Below, piece after piece: positions 29,147 to 29,661 of a stretch of 29,661 nt of DNA. The number at the start of each line of letters is the position of its first letter. Within the stretch, counting starts at the first letter, position 1. A model generated the notes under the pieces. That model saw only the letters and a program-made list of their open reading frames with translations. It was not told where the DNA came from and did not search any database. Position numbers and translations under genes: made by a program. The DNA lies in contig CM044519.1 in assembly GCA_024364805.1 (NCBI GenBank), positions 43,081,091-43,110,751 of the forward strand. The letters run 5' to 3'. The DNA is from Euprymna scolopes. Taxonomy: Eukaryota; Mollusca; Cephalopoda; Sepiida; Sepiolidae.

Positions 29147-29661
29147 TGCATAAAAAATATATATAATAGTATGAAAAGTAAATAAATATATATATAATAG
29201 TATGGAAATAAATTTTAAAAAAACTAAATATAATAGTATGAAAATAAATAAAAAATATATATAATGGTATGAAAATAAAAACTATATATATAATAGTGTG
29301 AAAATAAATTAAAATTATATTAAATAGTAAAAAAGATAAAAATATAAAAAAGTATGAAAAATAAAAAAAATATATGTATAATAGTATGAAAAGTAAATAA
29401 ATAAATACATTTAATAGTATGAAAAGTAAATAAATAAATAAATAAATAAATATATTTAATAGTATGAAAAGTAAATAAAAAATACATAAGAGTATGAAAA
29501 GTAAATAAAAAATATATATAATAGTATGAAAAGTAAATAAAAAATATATATAATAGTATGAAAAGTAAATAAAAATATATATAATACTATGAAAAGTAAA
29601 TACAAACATATAATAGTATGTAAAGTAAATAAAAAATATATATAATAGTATGAAAAGTAAA
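29147..29661. repeat. AT-rich tandem array reaching the window end
   Basis: Units of about 30-35 bases, TATATATAATAGTATGAAAA plus GTAAATAAAAAA, repeat about 15 times with indels and local expansions (TAAA runs at 29395-29450). The 160-codon minus-strand open frame rich in Tyr, Ile and Phe is a by-product. The array continues beyond the window. Confidence 0.92.

Larger units (their letters stand above)
27959..29661 (+). other. Downstream intron (part)
   Basis: It starts with donor GTATGTGAA. 27970-28200 is A/T-rich with nothing identifiable. An old repeat fills about 28420-29040 and a tandem array follows. No further decarboxylase exon is visible. Confidence 0.85.

Noticed and set aside
29127-29609. 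160-codon minus-strand open frame
   Set aside because: Entirely derived from the AT-rich tandem array.

Overview
The window is an AT-rich, intron-dominated piece of an animal nuclear genome, most likely a cephalopod mollusc and probably an octopus. The support is a split protein-coding gene with kilobase introns and GT-AG splice sites, tRNA- and 5S-derived SINE-like repeats, LINE and mariner fossils, much simple-sequence DNA, and a SINE-like tail at about 23.56-23.63 kb ending in a GATGATGAT run, a form I associate with octopus repeats. The species assignment is inference. There is one assembly gap (12365-12478).

One gene is well supported, on the plus strand: a pyridoxal-phosphate (PLP) group II decarboxylase of the glutamate decarboxylase / cysteine sulfinate decarboxylase / GADL1 family. 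Eight internal exons (2616-2750, 7433-7549, 8996-9060, 11493-11571, 14151-14232, 18435-18552, 23733-23787, 27869-27958) total 741 nt and join in frame into 247 codons without a stop. They cover the PLP-binding core from the ring-stacking histidine through the cofactor aspartate and Schiff-base lysine to the FWYIPPSL block. The amino-terminal exons lie before the window and the carboxy-terminal exons after it. The most notable protein feature is NFHK at the catalytic lysine in place of the usual NPHK.

Layout: 1-2615 is the upstream intron, holding tRNA-derived SINE-like pieces, a dispersed repeat and a hAT-type MITE. 2751-7432 holds a mini mariner hairpin, a 5S rRNA-derived SINE inserted in an older repeat, and further dispersed repeats. 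7550-8995 has CT/TA microsatellites and a long pyrimidine-rich tract that runs up to exon 3. 9061-11492 is a nest of old repeats. 11572-14150 contains a 30-bp tandem repeat, an AT array with the gap and a GT microsatellite. 14233-18434 has a local duplication, a second 5S-derived fragment broken by a second hAT MITE, a minisatellite and a candidate solo LTR. 18553-23732 carries a LINE carboxy-terminal fossil, an internally deleted mariner with both ends, and duplicated LINE-tail fragments. 23788-27868 has a 33-bp minisatellite inside a roughly 370-400-bp repeated unit and two copies of a reverse-transcriptase fragment. 27959-29661 holds another old repeat and an AT-rich tandem array that reaches the window edge.

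I found no credible new multi-gene system. The points of interest are the active-site substitution, several datable nested insertions and recurrent tandem expansion at one spot inside a larger repeat. Family assignments come from motif recognition and memory of the families, not from database searches.
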